12,097 nucleotides of DNA from DATEMK01 sp035275625 (GTDB taxonomy: Bacteria > Bacteroidota > Bacteroidia > AKYH767-A > OLB10), in contig DATEMK010000440.1 of the NCBI GenBank assembly GCA_035275625.1, positions 1-12,097 of the forward strand, read 5' to 3'. A program made the position numbers and the translations under genes. Positions 12,021 to 12,097 of this stretch are shown piece by piece. The first letter of the stretch is position 1. Each line of letters opens with the position of its first letter. The notes below the pieces were generated by a model. The model was given only the letters and a program-made list of their open reading frames with translations. It made no database searches and had not been told where the DNA came from.

Positions 12021-12097
12021 TTATGGCGGATTTTTAAAAACACAATTCCAAGTTTGACCTTCATTAAGAAGTAAAACTGTTTCTTCTCTTTGGTTCA
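12021..12097 (-). CDS. Possible C-terminal fragment of a convergent gene
   Basis: On the - strand a frame is open from the right edge for 25 codons to a TAA at 12023-12021, reading NQREETVLLLNEGQTWNC near its start and ending KNPP. The mixed polar composition is protein-like, and the bidirectional terminator beside it fits a convergent gene ending here. The fragment is too short to place in a family. Another - strand frame is also open briefly from the edge. Confidence 0.3.
   Translation of the reverse strand, partial: NQREETVLLLNEGQTWNCVFKNPP

Overview
This window comes from a member of the Bacteroidota. The evidence is: type IX secretion system (T9SS) type-A C-terminal sorting domains on three proteins; a large TonB-dependent receptor with an N-terminal carboxypeptidase-regulatory-like domain; a lipoprotein whose mature N-terminus (CKKEEE) resembles the Bacteroidota surface-export signal; a FISUMP domain; TAnnTTTG-type -7 promoter boxes; AT-rich spacers with no clear Shine-Dalgarno sequences. 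I cannot assign a genus. All well-supported genes are on the + strand.

Left and centre (430-9349): four paralogous exported proteins share an N-terminal domain of about 240-270 residues that I cannot link to any characterised function. Each copy has a different C-terminal architecture. Copy 1 (430-2493) has four Ig/PKD-like repeats plus a T9SS signal. Copy 2 (2592-3434) is the bare domain and its stop codon sits in the loop of a hairpin. Copy 3 (3750-4850) is the domain plus a T9SS signal. Copy 4 (8012-9349) is a divergent domain plus a ten-cysteine module and a T9SS signal. A 1016-residue TonB-dependent receptor (4946-7996) lies between copies 3 and 4 with no SusD partner. A FISUMP lipoprotein (9368-10117) and a small NTF2/SnoaL-like protein (10152-10565) follow at short spacing. 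Copies 1 and 3 share a conserved upstream block with TTAAC direct repeats 11 bp apart and an aligned TTTG promoter box. The simplest reading is a surface or secreted binding system: exported paralogues act outside the cell and the receptor imports or senses an unknown ligand. That reading is inference.

Right (10566-11993): a compact arsenic-resistance unit. A -7 box is framed by a perfect TTATCG-N8-CGATAA inverted repeat just before arsC (thioredoxin-type arsenate reductase). An aquaporin follows by a TGATG stop/start overlap; its predicted selectivity filter, Phe-Ala-Ala-Arg, lacks the His of water-specific AqpZ. Next comes a 19-codon ORF encoding CCPGETDCC, then a strong hairpin with T-tracts on both strands. 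The likely chemistry is arsenate reduction to arsenite, exit of As(OH)3 through the channel, and possibly thiol capture by the tetracysteine peptide. No arsR, arsB or acr3 lies in the window.

Edges: the right end may carry the C-terminus of a convergent - strand gene (12021-12097). The first 429 bases hold regulatory-looking inverted repeats but no convincing gene.
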